From Agapetus fuscipes (lineage: Eukaryota; Arthropoda; Insecta; Trichoptera; Glossosomatidae): 64,000 bases of DNA. A model generated the notes under the pieces. The model was not told the DNA's origin. It saw only the letters and a list, made by a program, of their open reading frames with translations, and made no database searches. The position numbers and the translations under genes were made by a program. Positions 1 to 11,897 of this stretch are shown in pieces. The stretch spans positions 11,965,960 through 12,029,959 of the forward strand of contig OX637333.1 in the NCBI GenBank assembly GCA_951799405.1, read 5' to 3'. The first letter of the stretch is position 1; the number at the start of each line of letters is the position of its first letter.

Positions 1-660
1 AATTGTACTACTCTTTTGCTACTCCTGTTTTTTCACAATGGAACCCATACTGAGGATTGACACAGCTCACCATAGAACATTAGCTATACAATTCCCCGTT
101 TACAGGCGTAAACGACACAAAAAATATATCTTGGGTTATGAAGGATAGTTAAATTCCAACCTCCTCCTAGTTTTGTTATTTTATATTCAAAAAAATTCCT
201 GGCGTCCAAATCTCCATTGAGTTTGTCCGTAAGCACTCCTTTCCTCGATCCCCTCCTGTCCCTTGAAGAGAAAATAAATACAGAACAAGTAAAATCATCT
301 CGTCCAATCTTGGACAAGTAGATAATTTCTCAAATCATCTACATCAAATAAAAATTCTATTATGAAGTTGTGCGGATAGCGGGATTGATCACCTTGCATT
401 CTGTTCAGCTCCGTATACAGTGTGCACAACCTCAAAATACTTACCATACTTTGAAAACTTGTTCTCTTCAGTCCCACAACCTCTAAAGTCCACCTTTGCA
501 ACATTCTGTCAGGAACTCTGCAAGTACAAGTAGAACCTCGTCAGGATGCAGTGGCGAGCTTTAAAGTTGTATCCCTTCCTCTCCAGAAAATGCACCAGCA
601 GTACCTCGTACCAAAAATTCGAGATACTTGTTTGTGTACACTTCTTGGTTACCCAAGAAA
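1..660. other. Unassigned AT-rich DNA
   Basis: No coding exon, repeat or terminal structure could be recognised. Short open frames here have no motif I know and are probably chance. Confidence 0.4.
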
Positions 661-682
661 CCGCGAAAAATAACATGATAGG

Positions 683-968
683 TGACGACCTGAGAATACG
701 AGTGTACAGGTGTACCTGAACTGTACCTGAAAGTATGTACATGACAGGTATTGACCTGGTCATAGAAAAATGTGATAGGTGATTGACCTGATAATACATA
801 ACATGATAGGTGTTGACCTGATAATGCAAGACGTGATAGGTGACGACCTGATAATACAACGGAGATATTATAATAGGTACTGACCTGATTATATCTGTGA
901 GAAAGTGCATGACAGGTGTTGACCTGGTCATAGGAAAACATAATAGGTGTCGACCTGACAATACGAGA
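683..968. repeat. Degenerate minisatellite of nine units, about 28-39 bp
   Basis: Nine consecutive units each contain AGGT, a 3-5 base spacer and ACCTG or GACCTG (for example AGGTGTTGACCTGATAATAC), usually preceded by CATGAT. Unit length varies because the spacer after the core varies. The core has palindromic AGGT/ACCT arms. The open frames across it on the minus strand are repetitive and look spurious. Confidence 0.75.
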
Positions 969-975
969 AGGAAAC

Positions 976-3746
976 TTTGTGGTTTCAACCAAAGAATTCA
1001 GTATCCCTGAAAAACTCACGAAAACCCCCCGACGCGAGACCCTGGCGCAGCCTCCTGACTGCCACCATACGCAAAACAGTATCTTTCCTTCTGAAAATAG
1101 TACTGTGGGTCCCTGTTCGTTACCTAACTTAGTGGGCGAACTTAGCATACCAACTCAGCGATGATCATGTCGCTTAAGAAAAGATGACGGAAGAGACATA
1201 AGATATTTAGCCCTTATGTCCCTTCAAAAGACTCTCTACCTGAGAGATCAAACAGACGTCATCCACCCGGAGTCGATGACGGCTGTGTAGATTAATGTAA
1301 TTTTTATGATTTCAGTTTCTGATAAAAGTTTCAACATGTATCCTAATCAAAGGACGATGACCATGAGCTGCTATCTACTATTATTTGGTAGCTGTCAACA
1401 GCTAACATCTTTAAATGTTGATATCCTGTCTAGTGACAGAAACGGTAATTTTGCCATTACCAAACCTCATGTTGTGCTCGCATGAAGACTCCTTGCTCGT
1501 AGCATTGTTGTGTTTTTGCGAACAAAGCGTGGGCGGGGAGAAAAACTTGTTTTCTCCCCGAGGAATTTAAATGAACCTAGTTGTTAAGAATTACTTAAGT
1601 CTTAGAGTAAGGTTTAGAATAATGATTCATAGATATTACACCAACGAGAGTAAACATCGAAAAGCACCAACGAAGAGAAATCAAGCTCCTTCAAGAGAGA
1701 AGAATCTCCCCGAGATCAAGATCTTGCAAGAGAGAAGAGCTCTCACGAGATCAAGATTCCTCAAGAAGGAAGACCAATCAAGCCTCACAACTTCTTCTCG
1801 CCTACTCCTGACGTCTGACGCTCCAGCACCCCAAATACACCATCTCCAATTGCGCTTGGATCAAACTTCCAAATGAAATGGAATCCAACCATTGAGGACC
1901 TTCATTGACTGATGTCCCTGGGAGAATACGGATACTCCCAATTGAACTCACACCAGGAAAGAGTCCAAAAACTTTCCACCCAAGAAGGGATGGGGTGTCG
2001 CGCCTGATTCCAAGCCGCGAACAAGATTCAAACACCGCGGGAATCTCGAAAGCAAAGATGACAGCGCTGCAAGCGAAAAACGTCATCCGGCACGAAGATT
2101 CCCGAGCGGGCGCGGAAAAACCCGAGGATCATGCGGGGCGAAAGCGAGCGGACGGCAGAGGGGACAGCAGAGTTCGTACTCGAGCCACTTGTACGGACGG
2201 CCTCGAGAAGATCTGACGTGTCGGCCGGTGGTGAGCGAGGGAGGCCGCACTTCCCATCACGGAACCGCCATGGAGCTTGATTCCACATCATGATCGTATA
2301 CAAGTAACTCATTCCTCCCTTCCCAAACCCAATCCATATCCCAACCTACGTCCCATTATCCCCATTATATCTATTCCATCTCAGATAACTGTATTTGTTT
2401 AAATTTTGGAATATTTAAAAATGTGACCGCGTGGTGCGCGTCGACATTTTGAATTTCACAAAAAGTTTTTGTTTATTCTGTAAGCATCCTATAGAATAAT
2501 AAGATAATTATTATTCTAAATGGTATTTAATGTCTGTTACTGCATAATAGTGATTTGTTTTCACGGAATTATTGTTTTAATTGAGCCAGATTACTAAATT
2601 CTTTCACCATGCACTCCGCGTGATGAGTAAACGTTTAATATTGTTACTGCCTCAAGTAATCATCTGATTACAATGGTCTGAATACATTTATCATTTATAA
2701 TTGTGGATTGTTCAAGTCAGATATCGATTGATTTCATTTAACTTTTTTTTTTTCCCGTCGAGAGAATACGTGTCCAGGACATGTGAGCTTGTACTGTATC
2801 ATCTGTAAGCTTATTATATTATTATTGTGGCATCATTAAGCCTCAATTGTATTTTATTTACGTAAATTAATAATTTCCCTTTGAACTTTGCACGTGGTAC
2901 CTCCACGAAGGTATGGCCGTTGCGCCAAGAATTCTTTTGTAATGCATTGATATATATAGGTAATAGAATAGACTTGAGTTGCCGCTTATTAGATACTGAA
3001 TAATTAGAAATAAAACAATATTTCTCATGTAGGATTGATACAATTAAGGTGAATGTAATTCTTCTCTCTGTGAATAATTTGAGCATGAAGCTGTTCTACG
3101 AGTGTGTTTTCAGATGTTGCTCGTTGTTGTAATTAAATAAGTGAATACCTACGTGTATTATTTGTCCGAGAAATACATTTTGTTTCTCAGGCGTCCCGAC
3201 CGCCATCTTGTTGGTTGTCATCGATTCCTTCTAGAAGCTTTCTGCCGCCATCTTGTTTGTTTTGTTGTTTACATATAATCTCGATTTGTTCTGGAAGCTT
3301 TCGGAAGTCCTCTTTGATATTATAAAGTCACAAGATTGTTTATACTTTTATTAATGAAAGTTCATGTCTACCTTTGTGGTAGTGATAATTGTTAATAACC
3401 ATCAATAAAACAAATAAAATTAGATAATGGAAATTTTATTAAATAAGCTTTTCGTAATTTTGCGAGATACTACATTGATTACTACATCGATAATATAACT
3501 ATGAGTTACCTCCTCTGTAAATGTTGTTCTTCTGTGTAAAGAATTATTTCTTTAAATAAACCACATTCCTCTTTCACCTTTTGTTTCTTTTTGCTTTGGT
3601 TTTAAAACTTCTTTTTCAGACTGTAGTCCAAACCCACCTACCAACCACCTTGAGACGAGGACGTCAATGCTCACACACAACCCTGATGTTAGCCGGAGGG
3701 TTTCTGACAGTGGACGCTCGACGAAGTCGGGGCGACGTCGTCACAA
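976..3746. other. Unassigned region, possible decayed retroelement ends
   Basis: I see no host gene. A short hairpin lies at about 1535-1560 (GGGGAGAAAA / TTTTCTCCCC). A GC-rich block at about 1980-2280 has an open frame (1905-2216) with no known motif. At 3200-3310 a CGCCATCTTGTT...GAAGCTTTC segment occurs twice, followed by a TATAAAG at about 3320 and AATAAA motifs near 3405; this resembles an LTR promoter/polyA arrangement, but no partner LTR was found in the window. Confidence 0.35.
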
Positions 3747-5077
3747 TGCAAACTATGAAAATAGTAAGGCATGTGTCCGTATTGATGGTGAGTATAGTGA
3801 GTGGTTTGAAGTTTATAAGGGTGTAAGGCAAGGATGTGTGATGAGTCCATGGCTATTTAACATGGTCATGGGCAAGTGTGTCAGAGATGCTAGACTTAAT
3901 AATTGTGGATTGATGATAGGAGAGAGCAAAGTGAGTGTTCTACTGTATGCAGATGATGCAGTTCTTGTATCTGATTCAGCAGTAGAATTGCAAACAATGC
4001 TCTCTAGATTGAATGAAGCTTGTTAGGTAACCATTTGAAGTTGAATGCAAGTAAGACGAAAGTATTGATTTTTTAAAGAGATGATGAAAATATGAATTAT
4101 GAATTTAAAATTAATGGAATGAATGTTGATGTCGTAAATGAGTTTGTATACCTGGGAAGTACTTAAGTTTGAAAAAGATGGAAGAATGACAGGTGAATTT
4201 GAAAGAAGAATAATGAAAGGCAGGTGCGTACTGGGTGCTACCGCTAGCATCGCCAAGAACCAGAATCTTTCAAAAAATGTTCGACTCGCGGTGCACGGTG
4301 GTATACTAGTACCCACTCTGATGTATGGAAGTGAAGCCTGGACGGTGAATGAAAGTGAGATTAGTAAAGTCCATACAGTGGAAATGGACTACTTAAGAAG
4401 TATGATTGGAAAAAGACGGAGTGATAGAATGAGGAATGATTTTGTTAGAGAGGAATGTGGTGTAAGAGAAAGTGTGAAAGTAAAGATTAAAATAAGTATA
4501 CTTAGATGGTTTGGACATTTAGAGAGAATGAATGAGGAAAGACTGACGAAGAAAGTGTATGCTGCAAGAATTGATGGATGTCGTGGAAGAGGAAGACCGA
4601 GAAAGGTATGGATGGACCAAATTTTTGAAATAGCGAATGAATGGGATATCCAGAGTCATAATAAAAGGAGAGCTTGTATGAAAAAGGTTATGACTCTGGA
4701 TGAAATGAAAGAAGTATGCAAGGACAGGAAAAAGTGGCGGCTAATCTGCAATGCTGATTTGTAATGTTGGTCTATTAGTTTGCTACATTTTTTGCATAAG
4801 AAATTTTTGACTTTTTTTTATATAGATTTATGATTTTGTTGTTTTTTTTATACTTAAATGTTATTTATTACTCGTATTCCTTGACTTATAGGTTGATATG
4901 AGGCTGACCACCCATACTGTAAAAAATGGTTCACTTTGCCAATGTCACCCCTGTTTCAGGGAATGTCGGCAAGAGTTGCAGGGCTTATGTTCATTTGAGG
5001 TTTGGATTTTATTTGTGGACATACATCTGAGAGCTTTGAATGAATATATCCTTGCAACTTAGATTATAGATTATTAT
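3747..5077 (+). mobile_element. 5'-truncated LINE (family A) with 3' tail
   Basis: The fragment encodes the second half of a non-LTR reverse transcriptase. One frame (to the stop at 4024-4026) shows QGCVMSPWLFN and the catalytic LLYADDAV motif; a second frame (4138-4764) gives the thumb and C-terminal part ending in MYGSEAWTV, LRWFGH and GRGRPRKVW. An indel near 4020 separates the two. The 3' UTR runs into a tail starting TTCCTTGACTTATAGG at 4877 and ending in TAGATTATAGATTA. C-terminal motifs look RTE- or Daphne-like; the clade is not settled. Clearly nonfunctional. Confidence 0.85.
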
Positions 5078-5087
5078 AGAAATATGA

Positions 5088-5546
5088 AAATCTTTTTTGT
5101 TTTTATTATTTATTCGTACCCTGAATCGGCTTGGTAATCACTTGTTACCGAGGGCGCTCTGTGACCGTTTTCTTCTGTACACGCATATATGGTTTTTAAG
5201 CGATGTAATATTATTAGTACCAATGAGACGAGAAACCATTTTAGTGTACAGATCTTTATTTCTATTCGTTCGATAGCACCCATCGGTAAATCGTGTCGGC
5301 AGAGCAAGACAAAGATATACTTCCTTCGCACACAATGTTAAAAAACATCTCTCAGATGGACTATAAAGTGTTCAACACAAACGTGCCCGGCTCAAGATGC
5401 AAAAAATGTTTTTTTTGTGTACAAGTGTAGACACTTTGTGACAAATCTTTTACTTTGTCAGTTGACCCTTCTAGAGCTGGCTCCGTTTTTCGTCGTTTCT
5501 TCTGTATGGAACACGTAGTCTATTTATTAATATTATGTCAATGAGC
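5088..5546 (+). repeat. Interspersed repeat, inverted copy at 40835-41317
   Basis: The sequence from AAATATGAAAATCTTTTTTG to the TAGTCTATTTATTAAT end matches, in reverse complement and with scattered changes, the segment at 40835-41317 in GMPR intron 4. Shared blocks include GGAACACGTAGTC, TTGAGCCGGGCACG (as complement) and CTCTGCCGACACG. No coding content and no obvious terminal repeats, so its class is unknown. Confidence 0.75.
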
Positions 5547-5639
5547 AAATCGCAAGTCTCCGCCCCCCCGTCGATAGACTTTTGGCCAAAAATTGCGAAA
5601 ATTTGAGACCATTCCCGCCAGCGACTGATATTTTTTCTT

Positions 5640-5750
5640 TGAAAATTTCGATATTTTTTTTCCATCGATATATCGATATTTTTTCCTCTATATATTTCGA
5701 TAGTGTTTAAAAATATCGATTCGATTTATATATCGATATTTTTATTTATT
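5640..5750. repeat. Cluster of TATCGATA-type palindromes
   Basis: Two TATCGATA octamers and several ATCGAT/TTCGATA variants are packed in about 100 bp, 1 kb upstream of the ND-42 start codon. TATCGATA is the site of the insect factor DREF, but the cluster is just as easily the end of a decayed transposon. Function is inference only. Confidence 0.4.
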
Positions 5751-5791
5751 TGCCCATCCCTACTCACCACAGCTCACGTCACGTTGATTAA

Positions 5792-6224
5792 AGGCTAGTT
5801 CGGACAAGGCGACTATTTTAGTCGAGTAGCGAGTAATTTAGTGGCTAAACGTGTGCGAATCACAAAAAAATATTCGAGTAGTTTAGTCAATGATTTAGTC
5901 GACTCGATGCATTTTAAGGCTAGTTCGGACACGGCGACTATTTTAGTCGAGTAGCGAGTAATTTAGTGGCTAAGCGTGTGCGAACCACAAAAAAATAGTC
6001 GAGTTGTTTGTCAATCATTTAAGGCTAGTTCGCACAAGGCGACTATTTAAGTCGAGTAGCGAGTAATTTAGTGGCTAAACGTGTGCGAATCACAAAAAAA
6101 TAGTCGAGTAGTTTAGTCAATGGTTTAGTTGAGTCGATCCATTTCACTCTATTTTTTCGGGTTAGTAGCGCCCCGCCCACCACTAAATTACCGACTAAAA
6201 TAGTCGCCTTGTCCAAACTAGGCT
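5792..6224. mobile_element. MITE with TAA duplication, PIF/Harbinger-like
   Basis: Ends are AGGCTAGTTCGGACAAGGCG and its imperfect inverse CGCCTTGTCCAAACTAGGCT, flanked on both sides by TAA (5789-5791, 6225-6227). The left-hand part, containing GTCGAGTAGCGAGTAATTTA, is present three times in tandem (starting about 5792, 5914 and 6022). A 3-bp TAA target and a noncoding interior suggest a PIF/Harbinger-type MITE. A related longer element is at 18576-20245. Confidence 0.75.
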
Positions 6225-6227
6225 TAA

Positions 6228-6753
6228 GCGTGTACTATTTACACACCGTAAAGTTGGATTTCAATATTGCCAGTGGGCAGGCAAGTTATACGTCAATAAA
6301 CACAGTAGCCATATGAAAAACGAACTCGTTATTTTACTCTGTGCTCGTTATATCACTGCTGGTTTTGACATTTGGTTTTCTCGTGTCGGAAAACCTAGGA
6401 AATTTATTTGTTATGGTTTTGTAAAAGGTGAGAATCTATGCTCCTGTAACCACTTTATAAAAATAACAATCTGGAAGTACAAAATTACTCGGCTGTGCAT
6501 GACAAAATGTCTACTTTGCGGCGTACAGCTTTGCACACAATGCTGATCTGTTATGAATTTATTGTATCTTACCGAAGCCACATATCGTCAATCTTCTTAC
6601 TTTGTTTTAATTTCCAATCAATTTTAGTATGGCGCTAGATTATCTTGCTCTTTGAGTCAAATAACTGCTTATCAATTTAGTTATTTAATTGTTTTTTTAG
6701 GTATAAATCAAGATTTAATCAAATACAAACAAGGCAGGCTGTGAACAACTGAA
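6228..6753. other. Upstream region of ND-42
   Basis: It should hold the promoter and 5' UTR of ND-42. A pyrimidine tract ending in AG lies at about 6690-6701, which could be the acceptor of a 5' UTR intron, but no upstream exon or core promoter can be fixed from sequence alone. Confidence 0.35.
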
Positions 6754-7965
6754 ATGGCTGTTGTATTTCGGTTGGGTTCCCTGAAAGGGATCGCTGTTAA
6801 TGGCAACACCATCTTGTGTGCCACAGCCATATCAACGAAGCAGAGTCGGGGAATAGCAGGCAAGGTCATGCGTCAAGGCCTGAAGGACTGGCCCGTCCGA
6901 CCAAAACCATTTCCGTACAACGAGAAATTCTACAACTTACCTACAAGTTGGATCGACCGAACCTCCCACAGGTTCACTCCAAACACCAAGTTGATTGTTG
7001 TGGAAGGTCCTATCGCAGCAGGAAAAACAGATCTGGCAAAACAGCTAGCCGATGATCTTGACATGAAGCATTTCCCTGAACCTACCATGGACATGTTTTA
7101 CATCAATGAATACGGGTTTGACATGCGTTCGCTAGATCCAAAACTTCCTGAAGATTGCCGCAGCTTTGATCATGTAAATTACTGCAAAGATCCCACCCAT
7201 CGCCATGTTGCCAACTTCCAAATCATGATGTACGGCCTCCGCTTTGAGCAGTACATCGACGCTCTAGCTCACATTCTGAACACGGGCCAGGGAGCTATCC
7301 TGGAACGATCTCCTTTCTCAGATTTTGTTTTCGTTGAAGCTATGGTCAAATGCAACTTCATGAGCCAAGGCGCCAAATCTGTTTATAATGACATAAAACA
7401 AAACACCATCACTGATCTTTTCCGACCCCATCTCGTTATCTACTTGGATATTCCGGCTAGCGTTGTCCAAGAGAAGGTTAAAAAGAGGAACTTGGCGCAC
7501 GAGAAAGATTCTAAAGTCATGTCTTTGGAATATTTAACAGCGATGGAAAAAAACTACAAGCAAAAGTATCTCAAGGAGATTTCGGTTCACTCTGAACTAC
7601 TAGTCTACGATTGGTCTGCTCAGGGGGAGACCGAAGTTGTCGTTGAAGATATTGAGAGAATAGATTTTGATCGGTATGAGCATTACGATAAGCTCTGCCA
7701 AGATTGGCGCATGGTCAAGGAGCAGCAATGGGCTGATGCCAGGATGCTGTTTACTAACCACAAGCACGACCTGTGCAACAACATGAATGTGCCAAGATAC
7801 GATGTGCCCGAGCTGATGACTTCCGCGGAGGATTGCTACGATAGATTCCTCGTCTACTCGGAGACACCGGGATTGCGCTATGAATATGGGTATGATCCCA
7901 AAATGGGTGATACCAACCTTCTTTTCAAAAATAAACTGAAGAAATTCAGCACTGAGCTGTTTTAA
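6754..7965 (+). CDS. ND-42: NADH dehydrogenase 1 alpha subcomplex subunit 10 (NDUFA10 / ND-42)
   Basis: This uninterrupted 403-codon CDS encodes the complex I accessory subunit NDUFA10 (42 kDa subunit), which sits on the matrix side of the mitochondrial inner membrane. The family has a deoxynucleoside-kinase fold and supports assembly or stability of complex I rather than electron transfer. The first 35-40 residues are basic and hydroxylated with few acids, as in a mitochondrial presequence. A P-loop-like GPIAAGK spans residues 85-91, followed by the kinase-fold landmark LERSPFSDFVF near residue 190. Length fits the family. The ATG at 6754 is the first in frame and gives the targeting sequence. 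A polyA signal AATAAA lies near 8122. The CDS has no intron, whereas GMPR in the same window has eight very large ones, so a functional retrocopy is possible. Confidence 0.95.
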   Translation: MAVVFRLGSLKGIAVNGNTILCATAISTKQSRGIAGKVMRQGLKDWPVRPKPFPYNEKFYNLPTSWIDRTSHRFTPNTKLIVVEGPIAAGKTDLAKQLADDLDMKHFPEPTMDMFYINEYGFDMRSLDPKLPEDCRSFDHVNYCKDPTHRHVANFQIMMYGLRFEQYIDALAHILNTGQGAILERSPFSDFVFVEAMVKCNFMSQGAKSVYNDIKQNTITDLFRPHLVIYLDIPASVVQEKVKKRNLAHEKDSKVMSLEYLTAMEKNYKQKYLKEISVHSELLVYDWSAQGETEVVVEDIERIDFDRYEHYDKLCQDWRMVKEQQWADARMLFTNHKHDLCNNMNVPRYDVPELMTSAEDCYDRFLVYSETPGLRYEYGYDPKMGDTNLLFKNKLKKFSTELF

Positions 7966-8118
7966 AAGTTTATTTGATGTTTTTATTGTTTCAATTTCCA
8001 TCAGATAATAATGCTGTCTTCTAAGCTTATGAATTACACTTAGTTTAGTTTCATGTTTGTGAGCTGCGTGTAATTTAAAATACTTATTCATGGCTTACAT
8101 TGTTTTGCTATTGATTGT

Positions 8119-8130
8119 AAAATAAATAAT
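8119..8130 (+). terminator. Probable ND-42 polyadenylation signal
   Basis: AATAAATAA occurs about 155 bases after the ND-42 stop codon, in a region with no other coding signal on this strand. Confidence 0.55.
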
Positions 8131-8311
8131 TGTTTAAAGAAAACGTCTCTGCGGTTAACCCCACACCTTTTCCTGTCCAAGTTGCAAAGGTTTTGATTCT
8201 AATCCTTTATTATAATTGTTGCAATAAAAAAATGAAGTTTTATACTTAAGGTGGCGACTCGTACTACCCAAAAAAAAAAATATTCATAGATGGTACGCAT
8301 CAAAAATGTAT

Positions 8312-8511
8312 NNNNNNNNNNNNNNNNNNNNNNNNNNNNNNNNNNNNNNNNNNNNNNNNNNNNNNNNNNNNNNNNNNNNNNNNNNNNNNNNNNNNNNNNN
8401 NNNNNNNNNNNNNNNNNNNNNNNNNNNNNNNNNNNNNNNNNNNNNNNNNNNNNNNNNNNNNNNNNNNNNNNNNNNNNNNNNNNNNNNNNNNNNNNNNNNN
8501 NNNNNNNNNNN
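8312..8511. other. Assembly gap (200 N)
   Basis: Exactly 200 N bases, which suggests a placeholder rather than a measured length. The 5' LTR, primer-binding site and gag start of the endogenous gypsy element that follows are expected to lie in the missing sequence. Confidence 0.99.
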
Positions 8512-9388
8512 ATCATTAATCAGAGATCTACACCAAATAAAACAAGGAGTAGACCCGGTTGAAAAATTTTATTCAAGAATAATAGATATATTCTCGAGCT
8601 TAAATAATAACGCCGAATTGAACGAAGTGGGACAACCTGCTCGTATGGCGAAGCAGTCTTTTTACAAAGACCTTTGTTTAAATGCGTATTTAGCGGGACT
8701 AAAGGAGCCCCTAGGATCGACAATATGGTCCATGAAACCTGGTTCACTACCAGAAGCCTTTAATCTATGTATTGAAGCACAAAATATCTATTATGTAAGA
8801 GGAAATAACCCTCAACAACATCAAAATAATTTTAACAAAAATAATTATCATAATAACAATCATAATAATAACAATCACAATAATAATAATAATAATCATC
8901 ATAATAATTTTCAAAAACAAAATAATAATAACTTTTAGAGACCCAATAATAATTTTCAAAGACCCAATAACAACTTTCAAAGACCTAATAATAATTTTCA
9001 GAGACCTAATAACTTTCAGAGACCTAATAATAATTTCCAAAGAACTAATAATAATAACTTCGAGAGACCATTTAATAATTTTAATAAATTTAACAATTAT
9101 CAGAATAATGGTTACCAAAAACCAACGTTCAATGTATTTCAACCTAGAAATTTTAACAATAACAGACATAATAATCAAGGTAGCGGATTAAATAGAGTCC
9201 ACCAACCTATGGACACATCCAGTGGCTATGATAGAATAAATCATCCTAATAAAACCACACCTCAAACGTTCAACATTGAGAGGAAAAACAACAGATTTAT
9301 TGGTAGAAAAGAAATAGAGCTTGATTCGTATGTCGAAGACGATGAAAATTTTCGAGAGACAGCCTCGAAAAGGCGATCGGATATATAG
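8512..9388 (+). pseudogene. Endogenous gypsy (errantivirus-like) gag, partial and broken
   Basis: The readable part begins at the gap edge with a capsid-like stretch (helical, IRDLHQIKQGVDPVEKFYSR) and passes into an Asn/Gln-rich region with many NNNFQRP units, ending at a TAG at 9386-9388. No CCHC zinc knuckle is visible, which is normal for insect errantiviruses. The frame is interrupted by TAG at 8936-8938. The following pol frame overlaps the end and lies in the -1 register, as expected for -1 ribosomal frameshifting. The start of gag is lost in the gap. Confidence 0.8.
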
Positions 9389-10839
9389 ACTGTAATAATC
9401 ATACATCAAATAAATTACCCTATATTAATATTCAAAGACAAAATCACCCCACTTTAAAATTCTTAATTGATACAGGTAGCAGCACTTCCTTTGTTGATCC
9501 AAAGATAGTTGCAGAAAATAGAAAAGAAAAAATGTCACCAATCACAGTGATCACTATTTTCCAAGAACATGTTTTAAATGAACAAATAACATATAATTAT
9601 ATTCATGAATTGAATAACGATGAACCCCTAAAATTTACATTATTTAACTTCCACACATATTTTGATGGATTGATAGGAATAGATATATTGCAACAACTGA
9701 ATGCTCGAATTGACCTAAAAACTAATACTATAACAACCCCTAATGTTGTTATACCTTTACTATTTAAGCCCAATTACATGTCAAAATGCTATAAAATTCC
9801 TGGTAAGACTTCTAAAATGTGTAGACTACCAGTCGATGTAGAAGAAGGCGATATTTTATTGTCAAGAAACTATATAGTAGGAGATCTTAGTATTTGTAAC
9901 GGGATATATAAAAGTAATGAATATTATAGCGAAATTAAGGTAATAAATGAAACAAATGAAACGCAAGATTTAGTTATTGAACAACCCTTAAAAGTAGAAA
10001 GATTAGATAATAATTATTTAGAATTTCATAATTATAATTTTGTGAACAATAATAATGAAGTAAATATAAGAGATTTAAAAGAATTAATTAGAATAGATCA
10101 TCTCAATATCGAAGAGAAAAATAAAATAATTAGTTTATGTAAGAAATTTGAAGATATATTCTTTAGAGACGGACAAAAGTTAACGTTTACAAATAAAATA
10201 AAACATTCCATAAAACTTAAAGACGATATTCCAATATATACAAAAAATTATAGATACCCAGAAGTACATAAAGAAGAAGTCAGAAAACAAATAGCTTCAA
10301 TGCTAGAACAAGATATTATACGACCAAGTATATCACCATTTTCAAGTCCTATATGGATTGTTCCGAAGAAGAAAGATGCTTCAGGAATAGCTAAATGGAG
10401 ATTAGTAATTGATTATCGGAAATTAAATGAAAAAACTATAGATGATAAATACCCACTTCCGAATATAACAGAAATATTAGACAAATTAGGAAAGTCAATA
10501 TACTTTACAACTTTGGATTTAGCTTCTGGATTTCACCAAATTGAAATTAAACCATCTGATAGAGAAAAAACAGCTTTTACCGTAGATCGCGGACATTTTG
10601 AATTTAATCGTTTACCATTTGGATTGAAGAACAGTCCTTCAACTTTTGAAAAATTAATGGACGAAATTTTGAAAGATGTAATTTATCAAGTATGTCTAGT
10701 TTACATGGACGACATCATAGTTTTCTCATCATCTCTACAGGAACATATAGAAACACTAACTAAAGTATTTGTAAAATTACGAGACGCTAATCTAAAAATA
10801 CAATTAGATAAATCAGAATTTTTGAAGAAAGAATTGTAG
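9385..10839 (+). pseudogene. Endogenous gypsy pol: protease and reverse transcriptase, broken
   Basis: The frame opens at the end of gag and shows the aspartic protease active site LIDTGSS at about 9463-9483. From about 10200 a Ty3/gypsy reverse transcriptase follows, with WRLVIDYRKLN, the catalytic TTLDLASGFHQIE (Asp of motif A) and YMDD. The frame stops at 10837-10839, in the middle of the polymerase thumb region, because of a small indel; the rest of pol continues in another frame. An old insect endogenous retrovirus-like copy, inactive as it stands. Confidence 0.9.
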
Positions 10840-11519
10840 CATTCCTAGGACACATAGTAACAGCAGAAGGTGTAAAACCTAACCCTGATAAAATCAGTGC
10901 AGTAAGAAACTATCCAATCCCGAGAACACAAAAACAAATTAAATCATTTTTAGGATTAATTGGTTATTATAGAAAATTTATAAGAGACTTTGCGAAACTT
11001 ACAAAACCAATGACTAACTGTCTCAAGAAAGATTCTAAAATAACGCTTGATGAAAAATATGTAAAATGCTTTGAAGATTGTAAAAATGTATTATGTAATG
11101 ACCCAATACTTCAATACCCAGATTTTACAAAACCATTCAATTTAACAACAGATGCAAGTAACGTAGCATTAGGAGCAGTATTGTCACAAGGAACGATAGG
11201 ACAAGACAAACCAGTGTGTTATGCTAGTAGGACACTTAATAAATCAGAACAAAACTATTCAACAATAGAAAAAGAACTTCTTGCTATTGTGTGGGCGACT
11301 AAATATTTTAGACCTTATTTATACGGCACAAAGTTTAAAATCCTGACTGACCATAAACCTTTAACCTGGTTAATGTTACTTAAAGAGCCTAATTCTAAGC
11401 TAGTAAGATGGAGATTAAAACTAGAAGAATTTGACTACGAAATAATTTATAAAAAAGGTAAAATTAATACAAATGCAGACGCGTTGAGTAGAATAGAAAT
11501 AAACACAGGTGAAAGTTAA
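10840..11519 (+). pseudogene. Endogenous gypsy pol: connection and RNase H
   Basis: In the shifted frame the sequence gives the end of the RT ([21 protein letters not shown]) and an RNase H domain: [14 protein letters not shown] with the first catalytic Asp, ELLAIVWA with the Glu, and LTDHKPL with a further Asp, ending in NADALSR. The frame ends with TAA at 11517-11519. Confidence 0.9.
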
Positions 11520-11897
11520 AACGTGTTGAGTAGGTCACAATCAAGAGACTCTTTAATTGTTCATGCAGACAATGACAGTACAAGTACAGTACACTCAGGT
11601 ATAGAAAATATATCTAACGGCGTAGGTTATACAGAAGGATCAATTAATGGATTTAATGAACAAATTATTTTCCTTATTGATGAAACACTGAGAGAAAATA
11701 AAAATAACTTAAAAATATTATTCAAAACTAAAAGACGACGAACATTTACTCAAAATCAATTTACAGAAAATGATATAATAAAATGTTTCAAAGAGTACTT
11801 TAACCCAAATAAACTGACCTGTATAATTTGTAAATGCGATGAAACTTTCAATATGATCGCAGCAATACATAAAAAATATTTTAATGCTTACAAAGTA
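11520..11897 (+). pseudogene. Endogenous gypsy pol: linker between RNase H and integrase
   Basis: Same frame as the RNase H segment after its in-frame TAA. It has no catalytic motif; length and position match the poorly conserved linker seen between RNase H and integrase in gypsy-like elements. It is cut at 11897/11898 by insertion of a hAT-type element, and pol resumes at 15448. Confidence 0.65.

Noticed and set aside
3581..3826. Possible coding exon upstream of the LINE fragment
   Set aside because: The frame crosses the LINE border at about 3747 and its upstream part has no motif; it is more likely a retroelement leader.
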